Positions 9,049 to 18,286 of a stretch of DNA of 64,000 nt are shown piece after piece. A program made the translations under genes and the position numbers. Origin of the DNA: Streptomyces sp. NBRC 109706 (GTDB lineage Bacteria > Actinomycetota > Actinomycetes > Streptomycetales > Streptomycetaceae); assembly GCF_000974485.1 (NCBI RefSeq), contig NZ_BBOM01000004.1, forward strand, positions 682,001-746,000, in the 5' to 3' direction. A model generated the notes under the pieces. The model was not told the DNA's origin. It made no database searches and was given only the letters and a program-made list of their open reading frames with translations. Position 1 is the first letter of the stretch. Every line of letters begins with the position of its first letter.

Positions 9049-10290
9049 TCAGTCCACCAGATCCCGCACCAGGGCATCGGCCAGCAGACGGCCGCGCAGC
9101 GTGAGCGCCGCGCGGCCGTCGGCATGGGCGTCGGGGCGCAACAGACCGTCGGCCAGCGCGCGTTCGGCCGCCGCGCGCCCCTCGGGGCGCAGCAACGTCA
9201 ACGGGCAGCCGTCGACCAGCCGCAGCTCAAGCAGCACCCGTTCCACCCGCTGGTCCTCGGGCGTCAGCAGCTCCCGGCCGGCGCCCGGCGAACGCCCCTC
9301 GGCCAGGGCCTGCGCATAGGCGCCCGGATGCTTGACGTTCCACCAGCGGACCCCGCCGACATGGCTGTGCGCGCCGGGGCCGGCGCCCCACCAGTCGGCG
9401 CCCGTCCAGTACAGCTCGTTGTGCCGGCAGCGGCCGGCCGGCGTCGTGGCCCAGTTGGACACCTCGTACCAGGAGAAGCCGGCCGCCGACAGCACCCGGT
9501 CCGCCTGGAGGTAGCGGTCGGCGTGCACGTCCTCGTCGGTCATCGGCACCTCGCCCCGGCGCACCCGCTGCCCGAGCCTGGTGCCCTCCTCCACGATCAG
9601 CGAATAGGCGGAGACATGGTCGGGACCGGCGCCGATGGCCGCCTCAAGGGAGGCCCCCCAGTCCGCCTCGCTCTCGCCTGGGGCCCCGTAGATCAGGTCG
9701 AGATTGACATGTTCGAAGCCGGCCGCCCGCGCCTCGGCGACGGCCAGCTCGGGGCGGCCCGGGGTGTGGGTGCGCTCCAGCAGCCGCAGCACATGGGGGC
9801 GGGCGCTCTGCATCCCGAACGAGATCCGGTTGAACCCGGCGGCGCGCAGCGCGGCGAGACCGGCCGCGTCCACCGAATCGGGGTTGGCCTCGGTGGTGAC
9901 CTCGGCGTCGGCGGCGAGACCGAACTCCTGGCGCACCGCGTCCAGCATCCGCCCCAGGTCGGCCGGCGGCAGCAGGGTGGGGGTGCCGCCGCCGACAAAG
10001 ACGGTGGCCACCCGGCGGGCGTCGTCCCCGAGCACCTTTCTGGCCAGCCGCACCTCGTCCGTCAGCACCGCCGCGTAGTTCTCCCGGGAGGCCAGCGCCC
10101 CGCCGGAGCCGCGCAGCTCCTGGGCGGTGTAGGTGTTGAAGTCGCAGTAGCCGCAGCGGGTCGCGCAGTAGGGCACATGCAGATAGAAGGCGAGCGGCCG
10201 ATCGGCGGCGCCGGCCAGCGCGGACGGCGGCAGCGCGCCGTCCTCGGGCATGGGCTCACCATCGGGCAGGGCGGAGGGCATACCTGCCAT
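9049..10290 (-). CDS. hemW: HemW-type radical SAM heme chaperone / coproporphyrinogen oxidase-like protein
   Basis: 413-aa radical SAM protein. The 4Fe-4S cluster motif is C42-x3-C46-x2-C49-DF within YCATRCGYCDF, followed by FVGGGTPTLL, a SAM-binding signature. The C-terminal HemN-type domain contains YEVSNWA and WGAGPGAHSH. HemW proteins deliver heme and are often mis-annotated as anaerobic coproporphyrinogen III oxidase; the CDF form of the cluster motif fits HemW. A downstream in-frame ATG at 10281 is an alternative start. A DUF3097 gene lies immediately upstream (27 bp), as in other Streptomyces. Confidence 0.93.
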   Translation of the reverse strand: MAGMPSALPDGEPMPEDGALPPSALAGAADRPLAFYLHVPYCATRCGYCDFNTYTAQELRGSGGALASRENYAAVLTDEVRLARKVLGDDARRVATVFVGGGTPTLLPPADLGRMLDAVRQEFGLAADAEVTTEANPDSVDAAGLAALRAAGFNRISFGMQSARPHVLRLLERTHTPGRPELAVAEARAAGFEHVNLDLIYGAPGESEADWGASLEAAIGAGPDHVSAYSLIVEEGTRLGQRVRRGEVPMTDEDVHADRYLQADRVLSAAGFSWYEVSNWATTPAGRCRHNELYWTGADWWGAGPGAHSHVGGVRWWNVKHPGAYAQALAEGRSPGAGRELLTPEDQRVERVLLELRLVDGCPLTLLRPEGRAAAERALADGLLRPDAHADGRAALTLRGRLLADALVRDLVD

Positions 10291-10317
10291 TGTCCGGCAT
10301 CCGCCGGGCGCGCCCGC

Positions 10318-11175
10318 TCAGGCCCGGGGAGTGCCGGCCGGGCCGCCGACCGTGACATGGTCGATCAGATGCTCCACCGGGCCGAGGAGGCCCGGGTCGA
10401 GATCCCGGAAGTCCCGCACGCTCCGCAGCACCCGCTGCCAGGCGGCGCCGGTGTTGGAGGGCCAGCCGAGCGCCCGGCAGACGCCCGTCTTCCAGTCCTG
10501 GCCGCGCGGCACCCGGGGCCAGCCGGGGATGCCGACGGCCGCCGGCTTGACCGCCGCCCAGATGTCCACGAACGGGTGCCCGACCACCAGCACCAGATCC
10601 TCGCCGTACTCCGCGCGCACCGCCTCGGCGATCCGCCACTCCTTGGAACCCGGCACCAGATGGTCGACCAGCACGCCCAGCCTGGCCTCCGGCGAGGGCC
10701 CGAACTCCCTGACCACCGACGGCAGATCGTCCACCCCTGCCAGGAACTCCACCACCACGCCCTCGGCCCGCAGATCGTCGCCCCAGACCCGCTCCACCAG
10801 CTCCGCGTCGTGCCGGCCCTCCACAAAGATCCGGCCGGCGCGCGCCACCCTGGCGCGCGCCGGGGGCGGCGCCACCGAACCCGAGGCGGTGCGCGCCGGG
10901 CGCCTGGGCGCCGCGGGCGCGGGGCGCACCAGCGTCACCTCGCGCCCCTCCAGCAGAAAGCCGCGCGCCACCATGGGGAAGACCCGATGCCCGCCGAACC
11001 GGTCCTCCAGGGTGACGGTCGGCCCCTCGGCCGTCTTCTCCCAGCGGATCACGGCCCCGCAGAACCCGGTGGTCACCTCCTCGACCACCAGACCCGGCTC
11101 GGCCGGCACCTCGGGCACGGCCCGGGGACGTTTCCACGGCGGGGTCAGATCCGGATCATAGGAACGCGCGCGCAT
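10318..11175 (-). CDS. DUF3097 family protein
   Basis: 285-aa cytoplasmic protein of an actinobacterial family of unknown function. It begins RSYDPDLTPPWKRPR and has a central acidic/Toprim-like core (IFVEGRHDAELVERVWGDDLR...VVVEFLAG, LGVLVDHLVPGSKEW, VGHPFVDIW). These acidic clusters suggest metal-dependent nucleic acid chemistry, but no activity is established. It sits directly upstream of hemW on the same strand and probably shares its transcript. Confidence 0.85.
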   Translation of the reverse strand: MRARSYDPDLTPPWKRPRAVPEVPAEPGLVVEEVTTGFCGAVIRWEKTAEGPTVTLEDRFGGHRVFPMVARGFLLEGREVTLVRPAPAAPRRPARTASGSVAPPPARARVARAGRIFVEGRHDAELVERVWGDDLRAEGVVVEFLAGVDDLPSVVREFGPSPEARLGVLVDHLVPGSKEWRIAEAVRAEYGEDLVLVVGHPFVDIWAAVKPAAVGIPGWPRVPRGQDWKTGVCRALGWPSNTGAAWQRVLRSVRDFRDLDPGLLGPVEHLIDHVTVGGPAGTPRA

Positions 11176-11207
11176 GCCCTCATTCGATCACGCGCGGCCT
11201 TCGACGG

Positions 11208-11999
11208 TCAGCCCGATGCGCCCCCGAAGCGCTCGGCCAGCGCGGCCCGTTGGGCCCGGACGAACGCCGCGTCCACCACCGCGCCATGGCCCGGCACATA
11301 GCGGGCGTCGGGGCCGCCCGCCGCCAGCAGCCGGTCCAGCGCGGCCGGCCAGCGGGCGGGGACGGCGTCCGGGCCGGCCTGGGGTTCGCCGGACTCCTCC
11401 ACCAGATCGCCGCAGAAGACAACGCCGGGGTCCGCGTCCTCGCCGTCCGTCACCAGCACCGCCAGATCATGGCTGGAATGCGCGGGCCCCAGATTCAGCA
11501 GGGTGACCCGCCGGCCGTTGCCGAGCGGCAGCACCAGCCGGTCGTCCACCAGCCGGTCGGGCGCCCGGAGCGCACGCCGGGCGCGTTCCGCCTCGGCCGG
11601 GTCGACGCCGTGCCGTACCGCGTCGGCGGCCAGCTCCCGGTCCCCGGCCGACCAGGGCGGGGTGTGTCCCGCCGGGGCGAGGAGCTCGGCCTCGGGGAAG
11701 GAGCCGGCGCCCAGCACATGGTCGAAGTGCGGATGGGTGACCGCCAGCCAGCGCACCGGCGCCGCCGAGAACCCCGCCACCTCCCGACGCAACCGGTCAC
11801 CCACGGTCAACGACGGCCCCACGTCCACCAGCAGCACGCCGTCCGCGCCGAGCACCGCGCCCACCGTCTCGTCCCAACCCGACAGCCGTCGGCGGCGGAT
11901 CCCCGGCGCGATCCGCTGCCATCCGGCGGCCGTTCCCGGCGACCCCTCGTCCGGAAGGCCGTCCAAGTGGCCGTCCCCGTGGCCGTTCTCGTTCGTCAT
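11208..11999 (-). CDS. MBL-fold metallo-hydrolase
   Basis: 263-aa metallo-beta-lactamase-fold protein. The metal motif is THPHFDHVLGAG (HxHxDH), with later ligands GPAHSSHDLAV, FCGDLVEESG and the terminal VPGHGAVVD. The pattern resembles glyoxalase II or quinolinate-type hydrolases acting on small metabolites; the substrate is unknown. ATG at 11999 is chosen because conservation begins after it; a longer upstream frame would read into the hrcA promoter. It lies 32 bp upstream of the DUF3097 gene and may head that minus-strand operon. Confidence 0.85.
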   Translation of the reverse strand: MTNENGHGDGHLDGLPDEGSPGTAAGWQRIAPGIRRRRLSGWDETVGAVLGADGVLLVDVGPSLTVGDRLRREVAGFSAAPVRWLAVTHPHFDHVLGAGSFPEAELLAPAGHTPPWSAGDRELAADAVRHGVDPAEAERARRALRAPDRLVDDRLVLPLGNGRRVTLLNLGPAHSSHDLAVLVTDGEDADPGVVFCGDLVEESGEPQAGPDAVPARWPAALDRLLAAGGPDARYVPGHGAVVDAAFVRAQRAALAERFGGASG

Positions 12000-12112
12000 G
12001 GCGGCGACGCTATCGACCCGGTATGGGCCGGGTGTCGACCGGATCCGTTCTCGGTTCGGTCCCCGCCGCTCGTTCCCTGGGCGGGCTACCCGGCCGTACA
12101 CTGGATCAGGTC

Positions 12113-12139
12113 CTGGCACTCCGAGCGGCTGAGTGCCAG
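12113..12139. promoter_or_regulatory. CIRCE operator of hrcA
   Basis: A perfect 9-9-9 inverted repeat: CTGGCACTC at 12113-12121, nine-base spacer, GAGTGCCAG at 12131-12139. This is the actinomycete form of the HrcA-binding CIRCE element. It lies 69 bp upstream of the hrcA start, so hrcA-dnaJ is expected to be autorepressed by HrcA and induced by heat shock. Confidence 0.95.
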
Positions 12140-12207
12140 CGGGCCGGCCCGGTGGGACGACCCAGTGGGCAACGGGGAACGGATGGGCCGGACGGGAGGT
12201 GTGCGGC

Positions 12208-13224
12208 GTGCTCAGCGAGCGCAGGCTTGAGGTGCTGCGGGCCATCGTCCAGGACTATGTCGGCACCGAGGAGCCGGTGGGCTCCAAGGCGTTGACCGAG
12301 CGGCACAACCTCCAGGTCTCGCCGGCCACGGTGCGTAACGACATGGCGGCGCTGGAGGAGGAGGGCTATATCGCCCAACCCCATACGAGCGCGGGCCGGG
12401 TGCCGACGGACAAGGGCTATCGGCTCTTCGTCGACCGCCTTGCCGGCGTCAAGCCGCTGTCCTCGCCCGAGCGCAGGGCGATCCAGAACTTCCTCGACGG
12501 CGCGGTCGATCTGGATGATGTGATCGCCCGCACGGTGCGGCTGTTGGCGCAGCTCACGCGGCAGGTCGCCGTCGTGCAGTATCCGTCGCTCAGCCGCTCG
12601 ACGGTCCGGCACGTGGAGTTGCTGGCGCTGGCCCCCGCGCGGGTGATGCTGGTGCTGATCACGGACACGGGCCGCGTCGAGCAGCGCATGATCGACTGCC
12701 CGGTGCCGCTGGGCGAGACATCGCTGGCCGATCTGCGTGCCCGGCTCAACAGCCGGATCGTGGGCCAGCGCTTCCCCGATGTGCCTCGGCTGGTGGCCGA
12801 TCTCCCCGAGGCGTTCGGTCTGGACGAACGGGGTGCGGTCTCGACGGTGCTGGCCTCCCTGCTGGAGACTCTGGTGGAGGAGACCGAGGAACGGCTGATG
12901 ATCGGCGGCACCGCCAACCTCACACGTTTCGGACAGGACTTCCCGCTCACGATCCGGCCGGTGCTCGAAGCGCTGGAGGAGCAGGTGGTGTTGCTGAGGC
13001 TGCTGGGGGAGGCGAACGGCTCGGAGATGACCGTGCGTATCGGTCATGAGAACGCTCACGAGGGCCTCACCTCCACATCGGTTGTCTCGGTCGGCTACGG
13101 TTCAGGAGACGAAGCGGTCGCGAAGCTCGGCGTGGTCGGACCGACCCGGATGGACTACCCCGGAACGATGGGAGCGGTGCGCGCAGTGGCACGGTACGTC
13201 GGACAAATCCTCGCGGAGAACTAG
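12208..13224 (+). CDS. hrcA: Heat-inducible transcription repressor HrcA
   Basis: 338-aa repressor binding CIRCE. It starts at GTG 12208 after GGGAGG. The N-terminal winged helix is [20 protein letters not shown] / [20 protein letters not shown]. The middle HrcA domain ends in the conserved segment around [12 protein letters not shown] and [20 protein letters not shown]. Length is normal. Its stop codon abuts the GTG of dnaJ, so the two are translationally coupled. The CIRCE site upstream indicates autoregulation. Confidence 0.97.
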   Translation: MLSERRLEVLRAIVQDYVGTEEPVGSKALTERHNLQVSPATVRNDMAALEEEGYIAQPHTSAGRVPTDKGYRLFVDRLAGVKPLSSPERRAIQNFLDGAVDLDDVIARTVRLLAQLTRQVAVVQYPSLSRSTVRHVELLALAPARVMLVLITDTGRVEQRMIDCPVPLGETSLADLRARLNSRIVGQRFPDVPRLVADLPEAFGLDERGAVSTVLASLLETLVEETEERLMIGGTANLTRFGQDFPLTIRPVLEALEEQVVLLRLLGEANGSEMTVRIGHENAHEGLTSTSVVSVGYGSGDEAVAKLGVVGPTRMDYPGTMGAVRAVARYVGQILAEN

Positions 13225-14355
13225 GTGGCGACGGACTACTACGCGGTCTTGGGTGTGCAGCGAGATGCCTCACAAGACGAGATCAAGAAGGCGTTTCGCC
13301 GGCTCGCCCGGGAGCTGCACCCGGATGTGAACCCGGATCCCAAGACGCAGGAGCGGTTCAAGGAGATCAACACCGCCTACGAGGTGCTCTCCGATCCGCA
13401 GAAGAAGCAGATGTACGACCTCGGCGGCGATCCGCTCGGGGCCGCTTCGGGCGCGGGCGCCGGATTCGGCGCCGGCTTCGGCAACTTCTCCGACATCATG
13501 GACGCCTTCTTCGGCACGGCGTCCCAGCGCGGCCCCAAATCGCGTACCAGGCGCGGCCAGGACGCCATGATCCGGCTGCCCATCGACCTCAACGAGGCCA
13601 CCTTCGGCACCACCAAGGAAATCCAGGTGGACACCGCCACGGTGTGCAACTCGTGCAACGGCGAGGGCGCGGCGCCCGGCACCTCGGCGCAGACCTGCGA
13701 CATGTGTCGTGGTCGCGGCGAGATCTCCCAGGTCACCCGCTCGTTCCTCGGCCAGGTGATGACGTCCAGGCCCTGTCCGCAGTGTCAGGGCTTCGGCACG
13801 GTCGTGCCCACGCCCTGTCCCGAGTGCGCCGGCGACGGCCGGGTTCGCACCCGGCACACGCTCAACGTCAAGATCCCCGCCGGCGTGGACAACGGCACCC
13901 GGATCCAGCTGGCCGGCGAGGGCGAGGTCGGCCCCGGTGGCGGCCCGCCCGGCGATCTCTATGTGGAGATCCAGGAGAAGCCGCACGCGGTCTTCCAGCG
14001 CAGGGGCGACGATCTGCACTGCACCGTCACCATCCCGATGACGGCCGCCGCCCTGGGCACCCAGGTGCCGCTGGAGACGTTGGACGGCCCGGAGGAGGTG
14101 GACATCCGCCCGGGCACGCAGTCCGGTCAGTCCATCCCGCTGCACGGCCGGGGCGTCACGCATCTGCGCGGCAACGGCCGGGGCGATCTGGTGGTGCATG
14201 TCGAGGTGCAGACCCCGGGCAAGCTCGATCCCGAGCAGGAGGAGCTGCTGCGGCGGCTCGCCAAACTACGCGGTGAGGAACGGCCGTTGGGCCAGTTCCA
14301 GCCGGGTCAGCAGGGCCTCTTCTCCCGCCTGAAGGACGCGTTCAACGGGCGATGA
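13225..14355 (+). CDS. dnaJ: Molecular chaperone DnaJ (second copy type, HrcA-linked)
   Basis: 376-aa Hsp40 co-chaperone for DnaK. The J domain carries HPD at residues 32-34. A Gly/Phe-rich linker spans about 66-100. Four CxxCxGxG zinc motifs lie near residues 141 (CNSCNGEG), 158 (CDMCRGRG), 184 (CPQCQGFG) and 198 (CPECAGDG). The C-terminal substrate-binding domains follow. It is translated from a GTG directly after the hrcA stop and overlaps rsmE by 4 nt. This hrcA-linked paralogue is the one under CIRCE control in Streptomyces; the dnaK-linked copy lies elsewhere. Confidence 0.96.
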   Translation: MATDYYAVLGVQRDASQDEIKKAFRRLARELHPDVNPDPKTQERFKEINTAYEVLSDPQKKQMYDLGGDPLGAASGAGAGFGAGFGNFSDIMDAFFGTASQRGPKSRTRRGQDAMIRLPIDLNEATFGTTKEIQVDTATVCNSCNGEGAAPGTSAQTCDMCRGRGEISQVTRSFLGQVMTSRPCPQCQGFGTVVPTPCPECAGDGRVRTRHTLNVKIPAGVDNGTRIQLAGEGEVGPGGGPPGDLYVEIQEKPHAVFQRRGDDLHCTVTIPMTAAALGTQVPLETLDGPEEVDIRPGTQSGQSIPLHGRGVTHLRGNGRGDLVVHVEVQTPGKLDPEQEELLRRLAKLRGEERPLGQFQPGQQGLFSRLKDAFNGR

Positions 14356-15098
14356 GCAGCGCGCCCGTCTTTCTGGTCGAGTCGCTGGCGCACGCCGAAG
14401 CGGGTGCGCCGCTGACGCTGGACGGCCCCGAGGGGCGTCATGCGGTGGCGGTGCGCCGGCTGCGGGTCGGCGAGGAGATCGTGCTCAGCGACGGCGCGGG
14501 CGCCGGCGCCCTGGGCCGGGTGGCCGAGGTCTTCGGCCGTGACCGGCTGACGGTCGAGGTCGTCGAGCGCCGCGCCGAGCCCGAGCCCGCCGCCCGGATC
14601 ACCGTGGTGCAGGCGCTGCCCAAGGGCGACCGTGGCGAGTTGGCCGTCAGCACCATGACGGAGACCGGCGTGGACGCCATCGTGCCCTGGTCCGCCGCCC
14701 GTTGCGTCACCCAGTGGAAGGGCGAGCGCGGCGCCAAGGCGCTCGCCAAGTGGCGGGCCGCCGCCCGGGAGGCGGCCAAGCAGGCCCGCCGGCTGCGGGT
14801 GCCTTCGGTGTCGGAGCCGCTGGGCACGGCGGGGGTGGCCCGGCTGCTGGCCGGCGCCGCGTTCGCCGGTGTGCTGCACGAGTCGACGGATCTGCCGCTG
14901 GCCACCGCCGCGTTGCCGTCCGAGGGCGATCTCGTGCTGGTGGTGGGCCCCGAAGGGGGCGTCGCCGAGGCCGAGTTGGCCGCCTTCACGGCGGCCGGCG
15001 CCACCGCCTACCGGCTCGGCCCCACCGTTCTGCGCACCTCGACGGCCGGCCCGGCCGCCGCCGCGCTGCTCCTCACCCGCACCGGCCGCTGGAGCTGA
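14352..15098 (+). CDS. rsmE: 16S rRNA (uracil(1498)-N(3))-methyltransferase RsmE
   Basis: 248-aa SPOUT-class methyltransferase that modifies U1498 of 16S rRNA using SAM. It has the N-terminal PUA-like part ([31 protein letters not shown]). The C-terminal knot shows VGPEGG and [19 protein letters not shown], the SAM-binding loops. ATGA overlap with dnaJ makes it the third gene of the heat-shock operon, a linkage common in actinobacteria. Confidence 0.95.
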   Translation: MSSAPVFLVESLAHAEAGAPLTLDGPEGRHAVAVRRLRVGEEIVLSDGAGAGALGRVAEVFGRDRLTVEVVERRAEPEPAARITVVQALPKGDRGELAVSTMTETGVDAIVPWSAARCVTQWKGERGAKALAKWRAAAREAAKQARRLRVPSVSEPLGTAGVARLLAGAAFAGVLHESTDLPLATAALPSEGDLVLVVGPEGGVAEAELAAFTAAGATAYRLGPTVLRTSTAGPAAAALLLTRTGRWS

Positions 15099-15119
15099 CG
15101 CCTGCCCGGCGCGGGTTGA

Positions 15120-15446
15120 GCCGTCGGCCGGCCCAGGCCCTGGATCCCGGCCGATGTCTACGGCACGGTGCTGCCCGTGCTGGGCGGCCTCGGCGCCCGG
15201 CCGGGCGCGCCGGTCCCCGACGGCCGGGCGCTGCTGCTGACGGGCACCGTTCCGGCCAGTCGGGTGCACGCCCTGGAGCGGCGGCTGCCGGAACTGACCG
15301 GCGGCGAGGGCGTGTTGGAAACCGAGTTCGCGCACTACCGGCCGGTCGAAGGGCCCCCGCCACGTCGGGCGCGCACCGACCACGACCCGCTGGACCGCGA
15401 CGCGTATCTGCTGCGTGTGGTGCGTGGCGTCCGTTCCCGCCCCTGA
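15120..15446 (+). pseudogene. C-terminal remnant of a TetM/OtrA-type ribosomal protection (EF-G-like) gene
   Basis: The frame opens just after an in-frame TGA at 15117-15119. It reads WIPADVYGTVLPVLGGLGA ... GTVPASRVHALERRLPELTG-GEGVLETEFAHYRPVEG ... DHDPLDRDAYLLRVVRGV. This matches the last about 95 residues of tetracycline-resistance ribosomal protection proteins, whose tails read DxNPLxRKEYLLxVxRxV. The G domain and domains II-IV are absent; rsmE occupies the preceding DNA. A GTG at 15168 could start a 92-aa peptide, but no activity is plausible. I read it as the stump left by a deletion. Family identification is from memory of the motif, so moderate certainty. Confidence 0.65.
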
Positions 15447-15481
15447 TCCGGCCGGGCCGCCGGCCCGCTCAGGCGGTCCGC

Positions 15482-16573
15482 TCAGGCTGGGTGGCGGATC
15501 CGGAGGCGCGCCGGGTCGGCCGGATCCCGGTCGACGACCTGGACCGGCGGCCAGGACCACTGCCAGACGCTGCCGCCCGGCGGGCGGGAGAACGTGATCC
15601 GGCCACGGGTGCCCTCGACGTCGACGCGCGGCCAGGGCGCGTCGGCGCGGGCACGCAGCACCTCGGCGAGGACGGTGATCGTGTCATGGCCCTCGAAGGC
15701 GACAAAGGACGGCGCCTCGCCCAGCCGCTCGCGGAGCGCCGTCCCGACGCGCGCGCCGAGCGGGCTCGGGCGCTCGGGCAGATAGCGCAGAAAGGGGATC
15801 GCGGCGCCCTCGTCGCCCAGTTCCTTCGCCCATTCCGCGAACTCCGGCTGCCCGGCCGGGGCGCCGATCATGATCCCGGCGAGGCGCGGGTCACGGCGGA
15901 CGGATCTGACGATCGACATCGCCGGCTCCGGATGGCCAACCAGCAGCAGAAGGGCCGTCGCGCCGCTGTCGACGAGCCGGTCGCCCAGGGCGTCGGGGGC
16001 GAGCGCGGTCAGGTCCAGCTCGACGACATCGCCGCCGGACGCGGCGAGTCGGTCCCGCAACAGGCGGGCCCCCGATGCCCAGTAGACGCTCGGCTGGGTC
16101 GCCACGGCGACGCGAAGGTGGCCGGCGCCGACGAGGAAGTCGGCGTAGATCCGCCAGCCGTGGGACTGCGCCGGGGCGATCCGCGCGACCTGGTCCGTCG
16201 GCCCGTCGGTGAGCGCGTCGAGCACCGCGGAGGAGCAGAGGAACGGCAGGCCGAGCGCGTCCGCCCGGGCGGCGACGGCCCGGGCGACGACGCTGTGGTA
16301 CTCACCCGCCAGGGCGGCCACGCCCAGACCGGCCAGCTCGTCCACGGCCGCCGCCGCCCGCGGCGGATCGGCCGCGGTGTCCCGGACCAGCAACTCGACG
16401 GGCGCGCCGCCGATCCCCCCGGCGGCGTTGACGTCCCGTACGGCCAACTCCATTCCGGCGAGCAGATGGTGGCCGGCCTCCACCCAGCCGGGGCTGGTCA
16501 ACGGAGCGAGAGCGCCGACGAGGACGGGTGAACCGGGGTGTGTCTGGTTGATCATGCCGGACATTGCATCCAC
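15482..16573 (-). CDS. ABC-type branched-chain amino acid/amide substrate-binding-like protein lacking an export signal
   Basis: About 363 aa with the Leu/Ile/Val-binding (type I periplasmic) fold. Features are VLVGALAPLTSPGWVEAGHH, GMELAVRDVNAAGGIGGAPVELLVRD, a centre with AGEYHSVVARAVAARADALGLPFLCSSA, and FEGHDTITVLAEVL. There is no signal peptide or lipobox at any of the clustered starts (MDAM, MSGM, MINQ), and no permease or ATPase gene is adjacent. It may be a cytoplasmic ligand sensor (AmiC-like) or an orphan remnant. It faces the tetM remnant. Confidence 0.7.
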   Translation of the reverse strand: MDAMSGMINQTHPGSPVLVGALAPLTSPGWVEAGHHLLAGMELAVRDVNAAGGIGGAPVELLVRDTAADPPRAAAAVDELAGLGVAALAGEYHSVVARAVAARADALGLPFLCSSAVLDALTDGPTDQVARIAPAQSHGWRIYADFLVGAGHLRVAVATQPSVYWASGARLLRDRLAASGGDVVELDLTALAPDALGDRLVDSGATALLLLVGHPEPAMSIVRSVRRDPRLAGIMIGAPAGQPEFAEWAKELGDEGAAIPFLRYLPERPSPLGARVGTALRERLGEAPSFVAFEGHDTITVLAEVLRARADAPWPRVDVEGTRGRITFSRPPGGSVWQWSWPPVQVVDRDPADPARLRIRHPA

Positions 16574-16619
16574 CGCCGACGCCGACGGGCAACCGATTAC
16601 CGCCCCGGCGGCTGGGGGG

Positions 16620-16757
16620 CTAGAGCGGGTGCGGGACGTCGTCGGCGGTCGGTTCCGGGGCGTCGGGGTGGCCGCGCAGGTTGAGGACGGCCAGGATCAG
16701 GCCGCCCCAGACGATCACCATGGAGATGGTCATCATCACGATCGCCGATGCCGACAT
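16620..16757 (-). CDS. MetS-type small subunit of NSS transporter
   Basis: 45-aa single-helix membrane protein: MSASAIVMMTISMVIVWGGL then a short charged tail ending in DDVPHPL. Its ATG overlaps the stop of the upstream transporter gene by one base (TGATG), so the pair is translationally coupled. In Corynebacterium the MetPS methionine/alanine importer needs such a small subunit; this protein matches that family in size and position. It is easily missed because of its length. Confidence 0.85.
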   Translation of the reverse strand: MSASAIVMMTISMVIVWGGLILAVLNLRGHPDAPEPTADDVPHPL

Positions 16758-18286
16758 CAGTGGGTCCTCTCCGTCCGGGAATCCCGCTCGGGCGAGCGGG
16801 AGCGGGGGTCGCGCCGGGAGAGCAGGGTCAGCAACACGCCCACCACCAGCGCGCCGACCGCGACCGACCAGCCGCCCCACAGCAGGAAGGACGTCGAGTA
16901 GCCCTCGTAGTTCTCGTCGAGTTCGCCGATCAGGCTGTCGACCATCATCCAGGTGAGGACCACCGGGGTGATCACCCCGAGGCAGATCCGCCACCACACG
17001 CCGAGCCCGACGGACGAGGTCGCGTCCGTGTTCCGTTGCAGCGCCGGGAGTTGACGCAGGCCCCAGCTGACGGTGATCAGCAGCACCAGTCCGGCCAGCG
17101 CGATGCCGTACTGGTTGATGAAGTGGTCGGAGACGTCCAGGAAGTACAGCCCGCTGTCGTTGGCGAAGAGCAGCACCGACACCACGGACACCGCGCCCCC
17201 CACGCTCAGCACCGCCGGCACCCGGCGCATTCCTGTCCGGTCCTGCACGGCCGCGACGATCACCTGCACGATGCTGATCAGCGACGTCAATCCGGCGATG
17301 ACCAGCGAGACAAAGAACAGCACGCCGAAGAAGGCGCCCATCGGCATCTCGGAGATGATCGCCGGGAACGCCACAAAGGCCAGGCCCACGCCGCTGGACG
17401 AGACCTCGGAGACCCCGACCCCCGCGTCCATCGCCATGAAGCCCAGGGTGGCGAAGACGGCCACGCCGGCCAGGATCTCGAACGAGCTGTTGGCGAACGC
17501 CGCGACCATCGCCGAACCGGTGAGATCGGACTTCCGGTGCAGATAGGAGGCGTAGGTGATCATGATGCCGAAGCCGACCGAGAGCGAGAAGAAGATCTGA
17601 CCATAGGCCGCCACCCACACGCCGCCGTCCGTCAGCGCGCCCCAGTCGGGCGTGAACAGCGCGTCCAGGCCGAGGCCGGCGCCGTCCAGGGTCAGCGCCC
17701 GCACCACCAGCACCAGGAAGAACGCGACCAGCAGCGGGATGAAGACGATGTTCGCCCGCTCGATGCCGCGCCGGATGCCGAGGCCCAGGATGACCAGGGT
17801 CAGGACCCACACCGCGATCAGCGGCCAGGCGACGCCGGGCACAAAGGTGGAGATCTCGCCCGGCGTCTCGTTGAGCTTCAGGAACTCGTTGTTGAGGAAC
17901 CCCTCGGGATCGTCGCCCCAGGCCTGGTCGAACGAGAAGCCGGTGTAGCGGACCGCCCAGGCGAGGATCGCCGCGTAGTAGGTGGCCACCACGAAGCAGA
18001 TCGCGACCTGCCACCAGCCGATCGCCTCGGCGGGCCGGGCGAGTTGACGCAGCGCCCCGGGCGGCGACGAACGGTACTTCCGCCCGATGGTGTACTCCAG
18101 GATCAGCAACGGGATGCCCGCGGTGAGCAGCGCCAGCAGGTAGGGGACGATGAACGCCCCGCCGCCGTGCTCGTAGGTGACCGCGGGAAACCGCCAGATG
18201 TTGCCCAGCCCGATGGCTGATCCGATGGCGGCCATGAGGAAGCCGAGACGGCTGCCCCATTGTTCGCGTGGTGGCTGTTCGGCCAT
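16757..18286 (-). CDS. Sodium-dependent transporter of the NSS (SNF) family, MetP-like
   Basis: 509-aa membrane transporter with about 12 helices. It starts with the hallmark first helix, WGSRLGFLMAAIGSAIGLGN-IWRFP, which holds the sodium and amino acid sites. A conserved GIERANIVFIPLLV follows, then SVGFGIMITYASYLHRKSDL. It is expected to import an amino acid (methionine or alanine by analogy to MetP) with Na+. ATG 18286 has homology right after it. The 45-aa small subunit follows in the same operon. Confidence 0.92.
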   Translation of the reverse strand: MAEQPPREQWGSRLGFLMAAIGSAIGLGNIWRFPAVTYEHGGGAFIVPYLLALLTAGIPLLILEYTIGRKYRSSPPGALRQLARPAEAIGWWQVAICFVVATYYAAILAWAVRYTGFSFDQAWGDDPEGFLNNEFLKLNETPGEISTFVPGVAWPLIAVWVLTLVILGLGIRRGIERANIVFIPLLVAFFLVLVVRALTLDGAGLGLDALFTPDWGALTDGGVWVAAYGQIFFSLSVGFGIMITYASYLHRKSDLTGSAMVAAFANSSFEILAGVAVFATLGFMAMDAGVGVSEVSSSGVGLAFVAFPAIISEMPMGAFFGVLFFVSLVIAGLTSLISIVQVIVAAVQDRTGMRRVPAVLSVGGAVSVVSVLLFANDSGLYFLDVSDHFINQYGIALAGLVLLITVSWGLRQLPALQRNTDATSSVGLGVWWRICLGVITPVVLTWMMVDSLIGELDENYEGYSTSFLLWGGWSVAVGALVVGVLLTLLSRRDPRSRSPERDSRTERTH

